Source of the DNA: Rheinheimera mesophila
Lineage (GTDB): Bacteria; Pseudomonadota; Gammaproteobacteria; Enterobacterales; Alteromonadaceae
Length of the DNA: 64,000 bases
NCBI RefSeq assembly: GCF_000986865.1
Contig: NZ_LAVS01000096.1
Location: 1 to 64,000 of the forward strand
Reading direction: 5' to 3'
The notes beneath the pieces are model-generated. The model had not been told where the DNA came from. It was given only the letters and a program-made list of their open reading frames with translations, and ran no database searches. The position numbers and the translations under genes were made by a program. This document shows positions 10,576 through 19,815 of this stretch, in pieces; the first letter of the stretch is position 1; the number at the start of each line of letters is the position of its first letter.

Positions 10576-11889
10576 TTAAGGCAAAGCAGCAAACTCGATC
10601 TGCGGTGCATTGCTGTTTGCAGGCAGTTGCCATTCTGTGCCTGCTGCTGTGGTTTCGCTGAAAAAACCACAGTTTTGCAGCAGAAATCCCCGCTCTGTCA
10701 GGCCACCTTTGTAATCCAGCCGGTTGCCTCTGTCGCCTGTGTTATCAACACTAAAGCTGGCTTTGCGGTTTTGTGTCCAGTTGCCCTCTGCATCGGCAAA
10801 CCATTGGCTGGGGAAATACACTTTACGGCTTGTATCGCCGGTTTCAGGAATAAAGTTTTCCAGAAAAGAATGCGGCCGCTCTATGTTGCGTTGTGTGTCA
10901 GGTCGGCTGAAACTGGCGATCAGTTGCCACTGGCCCAATTCAGGTGGATAAAACCAGGCGCTGTAGTGGGTATGATTGTCGGCTTGAGGTTCAGCTTTGA
11001 GTAAAAAACCATAACGGGTATCGGTTTGCCAGTTATAGCGCAGGAAACTCTGACCTCCAGAGCCTTCATTACCAAACTCCCCTGTTTGCACATCAGCACC
11101 TTTACGCAACAATTTCACCTGATACTGCTCCGGTATACTGGTTGGATCGTCGGTTTGATAAGGACTCCAGACCGAAAACAACACCCGCCGCTCTGTAGCG
11201 GAATTGACCTGAATACCAAAATAACCATCGGCAAAACCATTGGCCATAAAATAACTGCCCAAAGTATCGCTGCCGGACGGAATTTCCATTTCGCTGTAAA
11301 ACCAGCGCACTGCCGTGTTTTGTGGTAACTGATAGCTTAAATGCACTGAAGGACCACGCCGCCCCCAATAGACTTCATCTTTGATATAACTGGCATTGGC
11401 CGCAGCAGAGCCACCAAAATTCAGTTGTGTCAGTTCAGCAAAAGTCTGGCTACTGCTGCTTAAACCGCGGAGCAGAATTTTCTGATAACCACTTTGAGTT
11501 ACCTGAAAAGAGCCTACAGCATGTTGCTGACTGGCCGTTGAGCTTATCGTCACAGTCCGGCGCTGCTCGCCTAAACTGACCTCCAGCTTCGACTCGCCCT
11601 GACTGACCTTGCCTGTTAACGCCAGCTCCAGCTGTCCGGTTTGAGGTAAATGCAGATAAACCGCCAGCACATCATCACTGTGTTGCCAGTTTTGAATGCC
11701 CTGTTCTGTCACTATAGTTGCGGTGGCACTGGCATCGCCCTCCACCCAGCTATTAGCGGCCAGACTCAACTGGTATGGCAAAGGTTGTTGTTGCACTGGT
11801 GGCGGAGTTATCACCTCCTGTGCTGTGGAACCGCCACCGCAGGCGGTTAAACACATCAGGCCACAAAGGGCCATGGCATATCGAATCAT
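10576..11889 (-). CDS. Lipoprotein with DUF5077-like and DUF3472-like domains
   Basis: 437 residues. The signal peptide ends in a lipobox LTAC, with Cys17 followed by GGGSTAQ, so the protein is lipid-anchored, probably in the outer membrane. After a Pro/Gln-rich spacer, residues about 45-155 form a beta-rich region resembling DUF5077 (carbohydrate-binding-module-like), and residues about 170-420 carry DUF3472 features ('VRWFYSEMEIP', 'SYFMANGFADGYFGIQV', 'YNWQTDTRYGFLLKA', 'YFPSQWFADAEG'). These proteins are often found with glycan-use genes. It lies 96 bases after the TonB receptor on the same strand, so it may bind the same substrate. The domain names are recalled from motif likeness and not tested; no enzyme activity is claimed. 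Confidence 0.7.
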   Translation of the reverse strand: MIRYAMALCGLMCLTACGGGSTAQEVITPPPVQQQPLPYQLSLAANSWVEGDASATATIVTEQGIQNWQHSDDVLAVYLHLPQTGQLELALTGKVSQGESKLEVSLGEQRRTVTISSTASQQHAVGSFQVTQSGYQKILLRGLSSSSQTFAELTQLNFGGSAAANASYIKDEVYWGRRGPSVHLSYQLPQNTAVRWFYSEMEIPSGSDTLGSYFMANGFADGYFGIQVNSATERRVLFSVWSPYQTDDPTSIPEQYQVKLLRKGADVQTGEFGNEGSGGQSFLRYNWQTDTRYGFLLKAEPQADNHTHYSAWFYPPELGQWQLIASFSRPDTQRNIERPHSFLENFIPETGDTSRKVYFPSQWFADAEGNWTQNRKASFSVDNTGDRGNRLDYKGGLTERGFLLQNCGFFSETTAAGTEWQLPANSNAPQIEFAALP

Positions 11890-11907
11890 AGGGTTACCCT
11901 AATAAAG

Positions 11908-11928
11908 GTCCGGCTTTGAGAGCCGGAC
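11908..11928 (-). terminator. Hairpin after the TonB-dependent receptor gene
   Basis: GTCCGGCT (11908-11915) pairs perfectly with AGCCGGAC (11921-11928) around a five-base loop. On the minus strand it is followed by CTTTATT, and on the plus strand by TCATATTTTTT, so it may work in either direction. It lies 57 bases past the receptor stop and just before the lipoprotein start, so it could reduce read-through between them. Confidence 0.7.
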
Positions 11929-11985
11929 TCATATTTTTTAAATAACATTTAGCCTTTATCCAAAGTAATAGTACGCAGGATAAAG

Positions 11986-14847
11986 TTAGAAACTGCCGCG
12001 AATACCTACAGCCAACTGCGTGCCAAAACGCTCCAGATAGTTGACCTGATCTTCACGTTTGACATACCCCCAGTAGCGGCTGTTGCTTAAGTTACTGGCT
12101 TCAGCAAACACCGTCAGGCCATGCATAAAGTCGTAGCTGACGCTGGCATCCAACTGACCATAAGAGGCTATCCAGGAGGCACCACCCCAATCTTCCGGGT
12201 TAGTGACAAACTTCGAACGCCAGTTATAGGCTAAACGGGCCTGCACGCCATATTGCTCGTAGTACAGCACAGCGTTGTAGGAGTTTTTCGACATGCCCTG
12301 AAATGGCAGGTTTTTCGCTTTTAAATCGGGATCATCGTAGTTGCTGTCAACATAGGTGTAGTTGAGCTGGAAACCTAACCCATTAAAAGGTTCAGGCACT
12401 AACTCTTGCAGCGACTGCTGCCAGGCCATTTCATAGCCTTCCACTTTAGCGCCGTATTCACCATTGACAGAGGTCGTGACCAGATAATCAGTGCCTGCCA
12501 CATTGGCGGCAAATTTGCCTTCAGTGACAAAAGACTTAATGTCTTTCACAAACACACCCCCACTTAAAGCGCTGCTTTCACCGTAATACCATTCCAGCGT
12601 GACATCCGCCTGATTGGCTTCTTCTGGTTGAACCCCCGGATTGCCCATAGCCAAGGTAGGTAAGCCCTGCTCACGCACCGTGAAATTTGGCGCGGCCCAG
12701 GAACGCAGATAATACAAAGAAGGACGACTTAACACCTCTGCGGCTGAAAAACGCAGCAGCAACTCATCGGTTAAATTCAACTTAAAGTTTAAGCTGGGTA
12801 AAACATTGGTGTAACTGTCTTCGTAGCTGACAGGCAATACCTGACGCCAGTCATTGTTGATGGGTAAACCACCAGCATCCAGTTCAACTTTAGCCAGGTC
12901 ATAACCAAAACCTGACGAGGTCACTTCGGTTTTGCTGCCGCGTAAACCTAAGTTCAGCATCGAACTTAAACCAAAAATCTCCGGCTCCATCGTAACTTGT
13001 ACAAAGGCTGTACTGACCGCTTCCTGCACCTGATAACTGCCGGCTCTGTCCTGCACTGCCACTATGCTTTTATCCGCCGCTTCGGCATTTAAACCACGGT
13101 AATAAGCCAGCAGTTTGTCGTAGTCAAAACTTGGCCATGGCTGCGGTGATAGGCTGTTTTCACCTTCGAGGAAGTTATCAAAGTTAGCCGGAACAAACAC
13201 ATCCTTTGGAATACGAAACAGCTCAAATTCGCCTTTCTGGAACACTGTGCTGTCGTCAAAGGCATAACCGTCGCGGGTCAGATAAAAACCACCCCGGCTA
13301 AACTGACTTGGATTGGCAGACGCAAACTGGTTTTGCGCTTTTTTCTGATCGACATAACTGAGGCCAGCGTCCACTTTAGTGATCAGGCCCTCGGCAGGCG
13401 TATAGGTGGTCAGCAGTTTCAGATCACTGATCTTATCCGTCACCCCGGTGCCTGAGTTATAACTGTAATGCGCACCATAATCCTGATCGGCAGTTAAGCC
13501 AGGACTTATCACCACATCAGGTAACTTGTTGCCTGAGCTGTAATCAATGTCGATGGCGTCAACAAAACCCCGGGCCACAATAAAACGGTTATCACCGGCG
13601 TTTTGATCTTTGGCTTCTGAATAAGCGGCATCAAGCGTAAAAGCCCACTGCTCGTTGTACTGGTATTTAGTATTTAACCCCAGCTGGTAGGTATCGGTTT
13701 TACGGGGTGTGCTGATATTCAGCAGCTCCACCATAGTGTTTTCACCGGTCTGGCGCATTTTGACCACGCGGTCCATCTCGTCAAAACTGGCATCGCTGAA
13801 TAAGGGTGTGCCGGGCGTCCAGCTTTCGTCGTAGTTAACGAAACCAATCTGATAGCGGTTTCCGTCTGTGTTGTAACGGGAGTACAGGCTGTCAAAGTTA
13901 ATGTCGAGTTGATCGGTAGGTTTCCACTGCAAAGCAAGAGTTGCACCTAAACGTTCACGCACATCCTGTGCATTGGCGTAATACATATAACTTGGAATTT
14001 TCGAAGCATAAATTTCGCCTGTATCTATCACACCGTTTTCATTGGTGTCGACCGGTACACCGGCACTATCCACGCCCCAGCCTTCGTCTTCATCAAAAAA
14101 ACCTGAGGCTGAATAGGTGTCAGCTCGCAGCGTTTTTTTCGAGTACACGGCTGAAAACAAGGCACCAAAACTGTCGTCGTCATTTTTTTGCCCGACAATA
14201 AAAGAGGCATGCGGATGGGTATCTTCGGTTCTGGACTCGTAAATGCCCTTGGCAGAAGCAGAGATGGTAGTGCCATCCATCTCCAGCGGCTTGCGGGTTT
14301 CAATATCAATCACAGCCCCAATACCGCCCTCAGGTAACTGAGCTTCAGGCGATTTATACACCCGAAGCACACTGACTAATTCGGAAGCTATGGTGTCAAA
14401 GTTAAAATCACGCCCCGCATACTCAGAGGCCAGTTTGCGGCCATTTAAGGTGGTGATGTTGTAACCGCCACCTAAACCCCGCACCAGAATATTCTGCCCT
14501 TCACCGCCGTTACGGGTAATGGTAATACCGGGAATACGCTGCAAGGCTTCAGCTAAGTTTTCGTCCGGAAACTTCCCTATGTCATCCGACACCACTAAAT
14601 CCACCACACTGGTGGCGTTTTGTTTTTGAAACAACGACTCTTTGATACTGCTGCGAATGCCAGACACCTGGATCACTTCAATATCTTTGTCATTTTTTGC
14701 CGCGGCCTTATCGTCCGCCCGTGCTGCGGTTTGAGTTTCAATAGCGTTGGTTTGCGCTTGCTCCGCTGCGGCTTGCCAGCTTAACCCTGCGAAAGCAGCA
14801 CTGATGGCCAGGCTTAGTACAGCCGGTTTTGTTGCGATCCTGTTCAT
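11986..14847 (-). CDS. TonB-dependent outer-membrane receptor, probable GalNAc-glycan uptake
   Basis: 953 residues. A signal peptide (ending near WQAAAEQ) is followed by a TonB-box-like IEVIQVSG, then the plug domain with 'DDIGKFPDENLAEALQRIPG', 'ITRNGGEGQNILVRGLGG' and 'TTLNGRKLAS'. The rest is a 22-strand-type barrel ending in an aromatic residue (GIRGSF). It belongs to the large proteobacterial carbohydrate-type receptors (TIGR01782-like). It is transcribed divergently from agaR across a 320-base gap, so an N-acetylgalactosamine-containing substrate is inferred, matching the AgaO receptor role proposed in Shewanella. Iron or vitamin uptake is not favoured by context. Confidence 0.85.
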   Translation of the reverse strand: MNRIATKPAVLSLAISAAFAGLSWQAAAEQAQTNAIETQTAARADDKAAAKNDKDIEVIQVSGIRSSIKESLFQKQNATSVVDLVVSDDIGKFPDENLAEALQRIPGITITRNGGEGQNILVRGLGGGYNITTLNGRKLASEYAGRDFNFDTIASELVSVLRVYKSPEAQLPEGGIGAVIDIETRKPLEMDGTTISASAKGIYESRTEDTHPHASFIVGQKNDDDSFGALFSAVYSKKTLRADTYSASGFFDEDEGWGVDSAGVPVDTNENGVIDTGEIYASKIPSYMYYANAQDVRERLGATLALQWKPTDQLDINFDSLYSRYNTDGNRYQIGFVNYDESWTPGTPLFSDASFDEMDRVVKMRQTGENTMVELLNISTPRKTDTYQLGLNTKYQYNEQWAFTLDAAYSEAKDQNAGDNRFIVARGFVDAIDIDYSSGNKLPDVVISPGLTADQDYGAHYSYNSGTGVTDKISDLKLLTTYTPAEGLITKVDAGLSYVDQKKAQNQFASANPSQFSRGGFYLTRDGYAFDDSTVFQKGEFELFRIPKDVFVPANFDNFLEGENSLSPQPWPSFDYDKLLAYYRGLNAEAADKSIVAVQDRAGSYQVQEAVSTAFVQVTMEPEIFGLSSMLNLGLRGSKTEVTSSGFGYDLAKVELDAGGLPINNDWRQVLPVSYEDSYTNVLPSLNFKLNLTDELLLRFSAAEVLSRPSLYYLRSWAAPNFTVREQGLPTLAMGNPGVQPEEANQADVTLEWYYGESSALSGGVFVKDIKSFVTEGKFAANVAGTDYLVTTSVNGEYGAKVEGYEMAWQQSLQELVPEPFNGLGFQLNYTYVDSNYDDPDLKAKNLPFQGMSKNSYNAVLYYEQYGVQARLAYNWRSKFVTNPEDWGGASWIASYGQLDASVSYDFMHGLTVFAEASNLSNSRYWGYVKREDQVNYLERFGTQLAVGIRGSF

Positions 14848-15167
14848 GTATTCCCCGCTCTGGTGTTTTTATAGTTGGCTCAATTCGCAAATCAACGAAA
14901 ACAAATTAACTTGCGATAACTTACTTATAGCGTTAAAAAACACCAATAATCAACATCGAAATACAAAAAAACTTTTATTTATTTTCTTTTCGTGCCATGC
15001 TAGATTCAACTGAAAGCAGCTCAAGTGCAGTGAAACCTTAGCTAAAGCCAAATAAATCAAGGCTTTTTATAAAAACAAAACAGGGAATGCTAACTTTCGA
15101 AAGCTTTCGAAACTAAAACCGGCGTGTTATGTTCTGCACATCTCTCAGTGCATGAACAGGAAAATAA
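14848..15167. promoter_or_regulatory. Divergent promoter region between the TonB receptor and agaR
   Basis: 320 bases with high A/T content, holding promoters for both directions. It includes the AgaR-type operator at 15094-15113 (separate entry). A second, weaker candidate is ATTTTCTTTTCGTG at 14981-14994, which has the TTTC/TTTCG character of DeoR-family sites and lies on the receptor side. No coding sequence is seen. Confidence 0.5.
15094..15113. promoter_or_regulatory. Probable AgaR operator
   Basis: Two tandem ten-base repeats, CTTTCGAAAG and CTTTCGAAAC, which together contain an 18-base perfect palindrome (15095-15112). DeoR-family repressors, including AgaR, bind repeated CTTTC-type elements. 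The site is 55 bases upstream of the agaR start, where it could control agaR with the downstream aga genes. Confidence 0.7.
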
Positions 15168-15953
15168 ATGGACAACTTAAACACCATTGAGCGACAGCAA
15201 GAAATAGTCCGCCTGACGCAACAGTTAGGCAAAGTAGCAGTGCGGGAGCTGGCAGACCGTTTTGCCGTGTCTGAGGTCACCATCCGCAGCGATCTGGCGG
15301 TGCTGGATCAGAAAAAGTTACTGGTGCGCTCGCGTGGAGGTGCTTTGGTGAACAACGAGCTGAGCCGCGAATTGTCATTAAAAGAAAAACGCCATTGTTA
15401 TTCGGCGCTGAAACAACAATTGGGCGCAGCAGCAGCGGCGTTGATCCGCGATGGCGACAGAGTGATTTTAGATTCAGGCACCACCACACAGCAGGTGGCC
15501 GCTCACTTAGCTGATCATAAAGATCTGATTGTGATGACTAACGGCTTAAATATCGCGATGGAGCTGGCGCAAAAAGAAGAAGTGGAAGTGATGCTGACAG
15601 GTGGCTTGTTACGCAAAAAATCCATGTCGTTTTACGGCAATGTAGCGGAAAAAAGCCTGCGCGATTACAACTTCAACAAACTGATTTTAGGGGTGGATGG
15701 CTTTGATTTAAAAGCAGGTTTAACCACTCACTTTGAAAAAGAAGCCAGCTTAAACCGGCTGATGTGTGACATCGCCAACGAAATTATTGTGGTGACAGAT
15801 TCGTCCAAATTTGACCAGCGCGCTTTTCACGTGATTTGTGGCAGCAGCCAGATCCATAGCCTGGTGACGGACAGCGGTATACCTGAACAGTATGCAGAGT
15901 ATTTAACCAAACAAGGTGTGCAACTGCACATCATAGAAAAAACTAACTTGTAA
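15168..15953 (+). CDS. agaR: DeoR-family repressor of the GalNAc genes
   Basis: 261 residues with the DeoR layout: an N-terminal winged helix-turn-helix (residues about 6-60, 'VRELADRFAVSEVTIRSDLAVLDQKKLLVRSRGGA' broken across the recognition helix) and a C-terminal sugar-phosphate-binding domain with 'DGDRVILDSGTTTQQVA' and 'LGVDGFDLKAGLTTHFEKEA'. AgaR proteins repress GalNAc genes and are released by a pathway sugar phosphate. The gene heads the aga cluster, 51 bases before the GH109 gene, and has a tandem palindromic operator upstream. The name rests on family plus context. Confidence 0.9.
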   Translation: MDNLNTIERQQEIVRLTQQLGKVAVRELADRFAVSEVTIRSDLAVLDQKKLLVRSRGGALVNNELSRELSLKEKRHCYSALKQQLGAAAAALIRDGDRVILDSGTTTQQVAAHLADHKDLIVMTNGLNIAMELAQKEEVEVMLTGGLLRKKSMSFYGNVAEKSLRDYNFNKLILGVDGFDLKAGLTTHFEKEASLNRLMCDIANEIIVVTDSSKFDQRAFHVICGSSQIHSLVTDSGIPEQYAEYLTKQGVQLHIIEKTNL

Positions 15954-16004
15954 CTAACCCCCAACGTCACAGCACTAGCGGACCTGGGGAATAAGGGGAG
16001 CTTT

Positions 16005-17384
16005 ATGTCTGGATTCGATCGTCGTTCATTTTTAAAAGCATCGATGGCCACTGCGGCAATGGGCGCATTGGCGGCCTGTGCACAAGGCAACGGCAGCAGT
16101 ACAGGTATCACCACTAAACCTAAAGGCAAGTCGGTGATGGGGTTGGTGGTGCCAAAAATGAACGAAGTGCGGGTTGGTTTGATTGGCGTGGGCGAACGTG
16201 GCTCAGGTTTTGTTGATCACTTCAATAAAATTGCAGGCGCCCGCATTACCGCAATCTGCGATCCAGATTCTATAGTGCTCGACCGGGCCCGCAAAAAAAT
16301 GGCGGAGTATGGTAATACCACTGCCGCCTATTACGGCAATGGCGATTATGCCTACCGCGAACTGCTGAACCGTCAGGATGTGGATATTGTGGTGATCGCC
16401 ACGCCATGGAAATGGCACCATCCTATGGCCAAAGAAGCCATGCTGGCTGGTAAACATGCCTTTGTTGAAGTGCCCATGGCGCTGACGCTGGAAGAAATGT
16501 GGGATTTAGTCGACACGGCCGAAGCCACTCAGCTCAACTGCATGATGATGGAAAACGTCAATTATGGCCGTGACGAGCTGATGGTGCTGAATATGGTGCG
16601 CCAGGGTGTATTTGGTGAACTGTTGCATGGCGAGGCGGCTTATATCCACGAATTACGCTGGCAGATGAAAGAAATCGACCGTAAAACCGGCTCGTGGCGT
16701 ACTTTGTACCACACTAAACTAAACGGTAATATTTACCCTACTCATGGTTTGGGTCCTGTGGCTCAGTACATGAATATCAACAGAGGCGACCGTTTTGACT
16801 ATTTAAGTTCGGTCAGCTCCCCGGCTTTAGGCCGTGCCGCTTATGCCAAACGTGAATTTCCGGCCGACCATCCACGCAATCAACTGAACTACATTCATGG
16901 TGATATCAATACCAGTGTGATTAAAACCATCAAAGGCCGGACCATTATGATCCAGCATGACACCACCACACCACGGCCTTATTCCCGCCATAATCTGATC
17001 CAGGGCACCAATGGCGTCTTTGCCGGTTTCCCGAATCGTATTGCCTTAGAAAACGGGGGCAGTGGCAATTACCATGAGTGGGATACCAATATGGAACCCT
17101 GGTACAACAAATACGATCATCCACTCTGGGTGCGTATGGGCCAGGAAGCGGAGCGCAATGGCGGCCATGGCGGTATGGACTTTTTAATGTGCTGGCGGAT
17201 GATTTATTGCCTGCGTAACGGCGAGGCGTTGGATCAGGATGTCTACGACGGTGCCGCCTGGTCTGCGGTATTGCCTCTGTCAGTCGCTTCAGTGTCGGAT
17301 CGTGGCAACTCGAAAGATTTCCCTGACTTTACCCGTGGCGCCTGGCAAACCGGCACTCCGCTTGGCATTGTAGGGAAAAGCTAA
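16005..17384 (+). CDS. GH109 alpha-N-acetylgalactosaminidase, Tat-exported lipoprotein
   Basis: 459 residues of the Gfo/Idh/MocA-type fold. A twin-arginine signal ([16 protein letters not shown]) ends in a lipobox ALAAC with Cys25. The Rossmann motif is '[17 protein letters not shown]' near residues 55-72, followed by 'AICDPD', '[16 protein letters not shown]' and the GH109 signature region '[18 protein letters not shown]' near residues 180-198. GH109 enzymes remove terminal alpha-GalNAc by an NAD-dependent redox mechanism; export through Tat would allow NAD to be bound before transport. It is first after agaR, so it probably supplies free GalNAc to the pathway. Other GH109-like proteins are only oxidoreductases, so activity is inferred. 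Confidence 0.85.
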   Translation: MSGFDRRSFLKASMATAAMGALAACAQGNGSSTGITTKPKGKSVMGLVVPKMNEVRVGLIGVGERGSGFVDHFNKIAGARITAICDPDSIVLDRARKKMAEYGNTTAAYYGNGDYAYRELLNRQDVDIVVIATPWKWHHPMAKEAMLAGKHAFVEVPMALTLEEMWDLVDTAEATQLNCMMMENVNYGRDELMVLNMVRQGVFGELLHGEAAYIHELRWQMKEIDRKTGSWRTLYHTKLNGNIYPTHGLGPVAQYMNINRGDRFDYLSSVSSPALGRAAYAKREFPADHPRNQLNYIHGDINTSVIKTIKGRTIMIQHDTTTPRPYSRHNLIQGTNGVFAGFPNRIALENGGSGNYHEWDTNMEPWYNKYDHPLWVRMGQEAERNGGHGGMDFLMCWRMIYCLRNGEALDQDVYDGAAWSAVLPLSVASVSDRGNSKDFPDFTRGAWQTGTPLGIVGKS

Positions 17385-17386
17385 GC

Positions 17387-18670
17387 ATGAATGCCTTATC
17401 GCAAATTTTGCAGCAAAATAAACAAGGGCTGGGCACCGGTATTTATTCGGTCTGTTCGGCTCAACCTCTGGTGCTGCGCGCGGCTTTGCGTCGCGCCAAA
17501 GCCGATGGTTCAGTGTTATTGATTGAAGCAACCGCCAATCAGGTGAATCAGTTTGGCGGGTACACCGGCATGTTGCCTGCTGATTTTATTGCTTATGTGC
17601 AGCAACTGGCGAAGCAGGAAGGGCTGGCGCAACAGCAACTGATGTTTGGCGGTGATCATTTAGGCCCAGTGGTTTGGTGCAAAGAACCTGCTGAGCAGGC
17701 GATGCAAAAAGCTGAGCAACTGATTGCCGTTTTTGTCCAGGCCGGTTTTAGCAAAATCCATCTGGATACCAGCATGGCCTGTGCCGATGACCCAGCCGTG
17801 TTGTCGGATGAAGTGATAGCAAACCGGGCAGCGCGTTTATGCAAAGTGGCCGAACAACATCGCAAACCTGATCAACAGCTCTGTTATGTGATAGGCACTG
17901 AAGTACCGGCGCCCGGTGGTGTCACAGAGCTGGAACATGAATTAGCGCCGACGCCGGTTCAGGCAGTGTTGCATACCTTAAATACGCACAAAGCAGCTTT
18001 TGCCGCTGCTGCTTTGGCGGATGAAGTCTGGCAAAAGGTCATAGCTGTGGTGGTGCAACCCGGGGTGGAATTTGATAACAGCAAAGTGCATTTATTTGAT
18101 GCACCGGCCGCTCAGAGCCTGACGGATTTTATTCAGCGCCAACAGGGTCTGGTGTACGAGGCCCATTCCACTGACTATCAGTTGCCTGAACATTTACAGG
18201 CTTTAGTTCAGGGCCACTTTGCGATTTTAAAAGTAGGGCCAGGCCTGACCTTTGCGCTGCGTGAAGCCTTATTTGCGTTAAGTTTTATTGAGGACGAACT
18301 GGTGGCTGTGGCGCAAAGTTCGCAGTTACGTCAGCGCTGTAAAGCGCTGATGCAGGACAAGCCTGCCTACTGGCAAAAGTTTTACACGGACACAGAGCAA
18401 GGCTGGCAGTTGTTGTACAGTTTTAGCGACCGGCTTCGTTATTACTGGCCCGAAGCAGCCTTGCAGCAGGCCACTGAGACATTGTTCAGTAATTTATCCA
18501 AACCTTTGCCTTTGCCGTTATTAAGTCAGTTTTTGCCAGCCGGTTATCAGGCCGTGTTAAGAGGCTCAGTGCCCAATAACGCCAAAGACTTAGTGATCCA
18601 CCATATCGATCAGGTGCTGGCAACTTATGCCAAAGCCTGTGCTTTAGCAGCGACAAGCAGGAGTAGGTAA
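17387..18670 (+). CDS. agaZ: AgaZ/GatZ/KbaZ family protein (tagatose-bisphosphate aldolase-associated)
   Basis: 427 residues. Typical stretches are 'GIYSVCSAQPLVLRAALRRA', 'EATANQVNQFGGYTGM', 'FGGDHLGP', 'KIHLDTSMACADDP' and 'GTEVPAPGG', and the family's C-terminal half is complete. These proteins were described as the non-catalytic, stabilising subunit of the class II D-tagatose-1,6-bisphosphate aldolase; a tagatose-6-phosphate kinase role has been proposed for AgaZ. The catalytic partner (AgaY/KbaY/GatY) is not in the window. The start is two bases after the GH109 stop and the end shares one base with agaS, so the genes are co-translated. Confidence 0.9.
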   Translation: MNALSQILQQNKQGLGTGIYSVCSAQPLVLRAALRRAKADGSVLLIEATANQVNQFGGYTGMLPADFIAYVQQLAKQEGLAQQQLMFGGDHLGPVVWCKEPAEQAMQKAEQLIAVFVQAGFSKIHLDTSMACADDPAVLSDEVIANRAARLCKVAEQHRKPDQQLCYVIGTEVPAPGGVTELEHELAPTPVQAVLHTLNTHKAAFAAAALADEVWQKVIAVVVQPGVEFDNSKVHLFDAPAAQSLTDFIQRQQGLVYEAHSTDYQLPEHLQALVQGHFAILKVGPGLTFALREALFALSFIEDELVAVAQSSQLRQRCKALMQDKPAYWQKFYTDTEQGWQLLYSFSDRLRYYWPEAALQQATETLFSNLSKPLPLPLLSQFLPAGYQAVLRGSVPNNAKDLVIHHIDQVLATYAKACALAATSRSR

Positions 18671-19812
18671 TGTCAATGCCGGATTTATTTTTACAGTTGA
18701 GCACCGCTGAACTGGAGCAAGCAGGTGGTTATTGGACAGCCCGTGAAATTCAGCAGCAACCCGCGTTATGGCGACAGGTGCAGCACGAGCACCAGCACAA
18801 ACAACAGGTGCTGCAGGATTTTCTGCAGCCACTGCTGAGCAAAGCTGACTTGCGTATTATTTTAACCGGCGCTGGTACTTCGGCTTATATAGGGGCCGCT
18901 TTAGCCGCTTTTGTGCAACAACAACTGCCTTTTGCCAGCCAAAAAGTGGAAGCCATCAGCACCACAGATTTAGTCAGCCATCCTGCTTTGTATTTAGATG
19001 CTCGTCTGCCGACTTTGCTGGTGTCCTATGGTCGTTCCGGCAATAGCCCTGAGAGTGTGGCGGCCGTAGAACTGGCCGATCAGTTACTGCCGCAGGTGCA
19101 GCATCTGATGATCACCTGCAATGCCCAAGGCAAACTGGCCAGTTACGCCAGCCGTCATCCCAGCCGCAGTGCTGTGTATCAATTGCCTGAACAAAGTCAT
19201 GACCAAAGTTTTGCCATGACCAGTAGTTTCAGTTCTATGTATCTGGCAACTTTATTGACCTTTGCTAAAGACATTTCGGCTTTTGCACAGGCCTCTGCAC
19301 TGGCCGATCACGTGCTGCAACAGAAATTGCCAGAAATCAAAGCTCAGGCCGAACAGCAGTGCGAGCGCATGGTGTTTTTAGGCAGTGGCCCACTCAAAGC
19401 CATAGCTCAGGAAGCTGCACTGAAGTATCTGGAACTGACGGCAGGACAAGTCAGCAGCAGCTTTGAAAGCCCGTTAGGCTTCAGGCATGGCCCTAAATCG
19501 CTGGTGAATCAGAAAACCCAAATTGTAGTGCTGCAAAGCTCGGATCCCTACAGCCGTTTATACGATCAGGATCTGCTGGCTGAACTGCAAAGGGACAATA
19601 TAGCGCTGGATACTGCAGTGTTATCCGAAGCCTTACTGGGTGGCAACAACAGCTTAAGCGATGTCTGGCTGACCTTGCCTTTTATTGTCTGGTGTCAGGC
19701 TCTGGCTTTTTACAAAGCACTGCAATTGAAGGTAGCGCCGGATAATCCTTGCCCGGGTGGTCAGGTCAACCGGGTGGTACAGGGTGTCACTTTGTATCCC
19801 TTTAAGGACTGA
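18670..19812 (+). CDS. agaS: AgaS, galactosamine-6-phosphate deaminase/isomerase (SIS domains)
   Basis: 380 residues with two SIS sugar-isomerase domains: 'IILTGAGTSAYIGAAL' and 'VSYGRSGNSPESVAAVELA' in the first (residues about 60-140), 'MVFLGSGPLKAIAQEAALKYLELT' and 'SPLGFRHGPKS' in the second (from residue about 235). In Shewanella and E. coli AgaS converts galactosamine-6-phosphate to tagatose-6-phosphate and ammonia. The start overlaps the last base of agaZ; the kinase gene follows after three bases. Catalytic assignment follows from family and from the deacetylase and kinase beside it. Confidence 0.92.
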   Translation: MSMPDLFLQLSTAELEQAGGYWTAREIQQQPALWRQVQHEHQHKQQVLQDFLQPLLSKADLRIILTGAGTSAYIGAALAAFVQQQLPFASQKVEAISTTDLVSHPALYLDARLPTLLVSYGRSGNSPESVAAVELADQLLPQVQHLMITCNAQGKLASYASRHPSRSAVYQLPEQSHDQSFAMTSSFSSMYLATLLTFAKDISAFAQASALADHVLQQKLPEIKAQAEQQCERMVFLGSGPLKAIAQEAALKYLELTAGQVSSSFESPLGFRHGPKSLVNQKTQIVVLQSSDPYSRLYDQDLLAELQRDNIALDTAVLSEALLGGNNSLSDVWLTLPFIVWCQALAFYKALQLKVAPDNPCPGGQVNRVVQGVTLYPFKD

Positions 19813-19815
19813 ACC

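Noticed and set aside
10408-11004. Plus-strand open frame of about 198 codons
   Set aside because: It lies mostly antisense to the DUF3472 lipoprotein gene, has no ribosome binding site and no protein-family character.
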